Assembly (NCBI GenBank): GCA_038049695.1
Contig: CP142451.1
Location: 11,468,001-11,532,000 of the forward strand
Reading direction: 5' to 3'
Origin: Cinnamomum chago
Taxonomy: Eukaryota > Streptophyta > Magnoliopsida > Laurales > Lauraceae
DNA: 64,000 nucleotides
In this document: positions 59,876-64,000 of the stretch, one piece after another
Layout of the letters: each line of letters begins with the position of its first letter
Position numbering within the stretch: position 1 is the stretch's first letter
Notes under the pieces: generated by a model
What the model was told of the DNA's origin: nothing
Seen by the model: the letters and a program-made list of their open reading frames with translations, nothing else
Databases searched by the model: none
Position numbers and translations under genes: made by a program

Positions 59876-60268
59876 TGTCCCGGTAAGGACTATACTTTTC
59901 ATGTAAAGTGTCGTGGAAAAGAGCATGACTCCCAGCACTTTCTCCCTCTACTACACCTTTCACTGGAATTTTTCCAAACAGTTATTTTCTTGTTTGGGTT
60001 ACACTTACTTACACACCCAAAGTTAAAACCCAAAAACAGCAGACACCATATCCACTAAGACAAGTAGAAGAAAGTCATTCTTCTCTATCCACCATCCTTC
60101 ATCAGGTGCATGCATGTAGAAATAGAAAGAAAGTAAAAGAGAAAAGAAATCAATCCTAATCCCTTGCTACAAACATTAGCAATAAAAAAAATTAAAAAAA
60201 AGCAGAAAGAAAACACAATTTTCTTCCTTTTCCTTTTCTTGTTCTCGTTCTTGCCAGGAATGGAAGAT

Positions 60269-60571
60269 TCAGCTGCTCTTCCGAGGCTGGCCTTTTCGCC
60301 TTCCTTTCCTTTTCAGGGTCTCCTTTTCCTTCTTCTTCTTATCCTCTCCGTCTTCCACAGCATCAGCGCCACCTGAAAACGACGACGACTCTATTCCTTT
60401 ATCCTTTTCCTCTTCTTCATGTGTTCTTGCCTTCTTCGCTTCAGAATCTTCAGACCCATCTGTCTCTGTCTTCTCAATCACGTTTTTACGCGGCCGACCA
60501 CGCTTCCTTGGCAATTGGATTTTCTGATCGCTTGCTTCTTCCTCTTCTCCTCTCTTCGATTTCTTACCCAT
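60269..60571 (-). CDS. Small AT-hook basic protein, 100 aa (uncharacterised)
   Basis: Single coding exon from ATG (60,571) to a stop at 60,269. The start MGKKSKRGEEEE is followed by an AT-hook core KRGRPRKN (residues about 23-30), then an acidic/Lys-rich low-complexity body (TETDGSEDSEAKKA, EEEEKDKG, DGEDKKKKEKE) and a basic end with an RKGQPRKSS hook-like motif. AT-hooks bind the minor groove of AT-rich DNA, so a nuclear/nucleolar location is likely. I do not recognise a named family. A good donor (ACCTT|GTAAGT, exon edge 61,039) and an acceptor-like TAG two bases before the ATG suggest a 5'UTR intron of about 465 bp. No homology search was possible. Confidence 0.65.
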   Translation of the reverse strand: MGKKSKRGEEEEASDQKIQLPRKRGRPRKNVIEKTETDGSEDSEAKKARTHEEEEKDKGIESSSFSGGADAVEDGEDKKKKEKETLKRKGRRKGQPRKSS

Positions 60572-61038
60572 GTCTACACTATCAAGTAACCAAAACGAAA
60601 TATGCCAAAAACAGGAGCTGAAGAGCCCTATTCTATTCGATATTGTTTTCTCTAGAAAATCAAAGCAGAATCAGAAAGTCCCCCCACCTTTTTTCTATAG
60701 TCCAGTGAAAGTGAAGGAAACCCATGAAGCCATCTCCTACTCTAATTCAACCCTCCCAAAAAAAAAAAAAAAAGAGAGAGAGAGAGAGAAATCCAATAAA
60801 GAAGTATCAAATCAAATAAAATCCTATTTGCACAAGCAACTTTATCAATACCCAACTTGTAAAAAACCCATCAGAACACTCGCTCTAAAATCATATATTC
60901 CAATAAGATTCAATCCCAAGCACACAGAAAAAAGCAATATACGATCTTCAAACACGAGCTTCAGTATGCTTATCTGTTTATGTTGGATGAAGGGAAGGGG
61001 ACTAGTACTAAAATCAATCAATCCATTGATATACTTAC

Positions 61039-61150
61039 AAGGTAAGAGGGAGGTTCCAAGCAGGGAAGGAGACATGCAGAGGAGGATTTAACGAGAACAC
61101 CACTGCACAAGGCTTCAGTCATTCATTTGTGATATCAGGACAAGACGAGA
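61039..61150 (-). promoter_or_regulatory. Candidate non-coding first exon of the AT-hook gene
   Basis: On the minus strand, a C/T-rich leader ends at the donor ACCTT|GTAAGTATATC. The upstream edge is not determined. Promoter sequence would extend to about 61,400. Confidence 0.4.
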
Positions 61151-62353
61151 AGGAGGGGTTGGGTTGGAAAGAAGACTGCTCTGACAACTATTTGTCATTT
61201 TTCATCGCCGATTATTTGACCGGGGGTGTAAGCACATTCAATTAAATGTGCGGTCAACAAAATATCTCAGTAAGCCTATAGCGGGATAGTGAGTAGGCTT
61301 TTAAGTAGTCCGCGGGACATTCTTTGATTGAGATTAAGAGACTGCTCTGATCGCGCTTTGCCTAAAATGGGGTCATTTACCTTTTTCATTTATAAGCAAC
61401 ATATGTAGCGAGCCCTAACAATTATCATCAATCAATCTATCTATTACAGCCATCAAATTGAAATAAGTGCCTTAATTATGTGATTTTGCAGCCAATACTT
61501 ATTTACAGGAATCAAGAAACAAAAGTAGAATGAAGGGAACAATTGGCAGGCCACTGATTGGAAAAATGTACAACTTAGGGATAGGAAATTGTCTTAGTTT
61601 TCTTGTATAGCCCACTCTCCCATCATCCTATTTCGCAAAATAATAATAATAATAATAAGAAGATGATGAACGGATTTTTTCTCAATAAAGATGATTTTGA
61701 CTTGTTATCCAAGATGGGAGTGGTAATAAAATGACAAAGAATTTTAAGAGTTTCACATGGGAGAGGTAGAAATTAGGAATGCAGCATTCCTTCATTCGTA
61801 GAAACAAAAATATGACCCGTGTATAAGGTATACTGGCATCACATCGCTACTGAAGAGAGGTTAACCCACATTTTTTTTTTTTTTTTTTTTTTTTATAACA
61901 GAGGTTAACCCACAATAGGCAAGCACTATTTTTATTTTTCTTTTTATTTTTATTACAGGCCACTAATATTTCATTAGAAGTTTCATCTGGAATCTTACCA
62001 AAGGCGCTTGATACACAACAAAATCAGGTACGTAAAAGAAATAGACTTGAGATTCTCAAAATCTTTTCAGGTGACCCTTTTGGGAGAGAATAAAAAACGC
62101 TAATCAAAATTGAGAAACTTTGTGAGTACACACTCAACAAAGTTATGAGTCACCATCACTCATGTCCAGGTCAGAGATTCAAGTTTCTAAATGCTGTCTG
62201 TTGTCTATACAAAACCACTCAACTCACTAGTAAGATACAGGTGAAACTCTGGAAAAATGATGGGGGAGAGAATATCATGGATGAAAACTTTCAATATTCA
62301 CCTCTGTACCAACTAAGTTTGGTTGGGTCTTCCCAACATAAGAATATAATTTC
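61151..62353. other. Intergenic / TYW1 3' flank
   Basis: Contains a 24-base T run at about 61,871-61,894 flanked by a duplicated GAGGTTAACCCACA (about 61,857 and 61,902), like a retroposed tail with target duplication, and an (ATA)n stretch at 61,641-61,657. No gene supported. Confidence 0.5.
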
Positions 62354-63105
62354 CTAGTTGCCAAGAGCATTTGCTCCATGGCGTCGCTCCTTTCGATAGC
62401 GAGACTCATTAGGATCAAAGCCACCTTCCTCCGCACCATAGATGGCCCAGGATGGTGTGGCTGCCATGTAATCCTCGCTGCTAAATGGCTGCCCAGATGC
62501 CACCTGCATTCTCAACAGAGTTAAATTGGATCGTGGAAAACATGAATTCAATTAGTGGACAAATCTTCAAAGAACTGAGTAGAGTTACCAGGTCATGGAA
62601 TTTTTCATAGTCTATCCATGTGAACCACTGGCCATTGACTTTGAACTTGTCAACTCTTGCCAAGAGCACACAACAAGAGTGGGCATGCTCACATGCAATT
62701 TCGTATTCCCCATTGCATTTGAGAGCCATTGCCTCTGAAAAAGCTTTGACATCAGAATGCCAGGGGACATTCTCCATTGTCAGCTTTGAAGTGGCAGATC
62801 TGCATCATGATAAGCTAGATAAAGTGAGCTACAAAATGCATTGCTAGCTGCAAACATTATATGTTCTTTTTTTTCTAATTCTTTTTAAACAATAGATGTA
62901 AACATATCAAGGACCAAAAATGGACAATGAAACAATAAACAACTTACGAGCCACAGTATGTAACACCCTTGATCTCAATAAAATCCGGTTTTCCAATTCT
63001 GAGCAAGTTGGTGTATGAATCAATATCCTCCGCATTCCACCCTTTCACCAGAGTAAGCCGATAAACAGTCCGCTGTTGTTTCTCATGGAGAGACGTCAGC
63101 GAATC
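62354..63105 (-). CDS. TYW1, tRNA 4-demethylwyosine synthase, C-terminal 3 exons (partial)
   Basis: Exons on the minus strand are 62948-63105, 62589-62799 and 62354-62503 (TAG), encoding the last 172 residues. Landmarks are RTVYRLTLVKGWN, PDFIEIKGVTYCGS, LTMENVPWHSDV, YEIACEHAHSCCVLLAR, KFKVNGQWFTWIDY, EDYMAATPSWAIYGAEEGG and FDPNESRYRKERR. TYW1 is a flavodoxin-radical SAM [4Fe-4S] enzyme that builds the tricyclic imidazopurine of wybutosine next to the anticodon of tRNA-Phe. The radical-SAM CX3CX2C and flavodoxin parts lie upstream, to the right of this window. The first exon here starts phase 0 after AATAG. The reading frame is intact. Confidence 0.93.
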
Positions 63106-64000
63106 CTATTAATTTGTTTTGCAACATGAGCCAGTAATTAGCCTTGAGATTGACAACTCAGATAATTGAAATCAGTTGACCAAAGTGCCAGAGAAAAGTG
63201 CACTTCAGAGAAATTACAAGTTCATGATACACCTTTTACTAACAAATACCCCACCATTGCTGTCAATTTTTTTGGAAGACAAACTTTAGTCATAAAGAGA
63301 CTTCACATGAACCACATAGAATGGAAGGAACTTCACTCACTTGGACAGAACAATGGAAGACCTTGATATTTCTTAGCACAAGATCCTCAAAACTAAACAA
63401 ATGCAGTATCGGACATGAATATTATTTTTGTATATTTTTTTCCTTCTCTCTCTTAAGAGAAGGGCAGGTGTGTTTGCTTCTTCAGATGTAGAGAAGAGTG
63501 TTAGACATGCCATTTTTCCCCTTCTAGATAAAGAATGAAGAAATTATTCATAATACTGGATGACGACTAAGAAGGTAAAGCACAACAGTCCACTAAGGTG
63601 ATGAAATGCAGCCCGATTAAAATAAATAATAGTGTCTTCTACCAAAGAACAACTCCTCCCTTGATACCCTCAAGGTACATTTTCTGAGTTTGACCCTCTA
63701 GGAGTCTGTTGGAACAAACCATCACTCTCTATGCAAAACTTAATTTCATTTAGAACATAATAAAAAAACTCCATCGCTCATTGAAACTTCCACCTGTCCA
63801 GGATGACCATTTTACGATGACAGGACTCTGAAATTAAATTTGAATCTCCATTCTGCTCCTCCAGCAGTTGCAAGTGCCATAAAATAAGATTCCATAGAGT
63901 GCGATAAACGGATGTTTCTTTTTTGAATTTCCATGAGGCTGCTGCTCATGTTAAAAGTGAAACAAATCCATTCGTGTACAGGGACTGACCATATTGTTAT
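63106..64000 (-). other. TYW1 intron (continues beyond window)
   Basis: No TYW1 exon recognised. The preceding coding exon (expected wording around VTQLYVSVDA) was not found, so the intron is at least 895 bp. Confidence 0.6.

Noticed and set aside
59623..59906. Repeat-containing open frames of 75-106 codons
   Set aside because: Produced by an 87-bp tandem duplication that stays open in several frames on both strands; no gene signals.

Overview
This is a window of plant (angiosperm) nuclear DNA. The evidence is spliced genes with GT-AG introns of 0.1 to 5 kb, pyrimidine-rich leaders, AT-rich intergenic DNA and several nested plant transposon classes. Every protein I recognise has its nearest remembered relative in flowering plants. 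I cannot name the species. Multi-kilobase introns and many decayed elements suggest a medium to large genome.

Genes from left to right. Bases 1-11,300 hold no gene I can support, only repeats, including a nested long-TIR element (about 7.19-8.85 kb) and a tandemly doubled inverted SINE-like unit. A five-exon SEC14/CRAL-TRIO lipid-transfer gene runs on + (CDS 13,078-16,649). Convergent to it on - is a two-exon, 310-residue membrane protein (18,782-21,867), of the family often labelled 'erythronate-4-phosphate dehydrogenase family'. A small three-exon NFD6-like mitochondrial protein is on - (28,476-31,589). A five-exon AE7-like/MIP18 cytosolic Fe-S assembly factor is on - (34,309-42,434). Its first intron has the hallmarks of a U12-type AT-AG intron, and its larger introns hold decayed copia and LINE pieces. 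A small AT-hook protein (60,269-60,571, -) and the 3' end of TYW1 (62,354-63,105, -, continuing beyond the window) close the right side.

The most striking block is 46,371-55,915: a 9.5 kb Mutator-like element (MULE) with terminal inverted repeats of about 180 bp. It carries a spliced transposase (+) with a single internal stop codon and, facing it on the - strand, a broken Ulp1-type cysteine protease. Next to both termini are helically phased copies of the palindrome TTGCGATATCGCAA. This is the layout of Ulp1-bearing MULEs (KAONASHI-like), here visibly decaying.

Other mobile DNA: two hAT-like nonautonomous copies with 8-bp target duplications, a 144-bp Mutator-type MITE with a perfect 9-bp duplication nested in another TIR element, a SINE with a perfect 17-bp duplication, a triplicated MULE-type terminus, and a copia pol remnant between inverted LTR-like segments. 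Exon boundaries were worked out by eye from reading frames, splice dinucleotides and family conservation; UTR limits are approximate.
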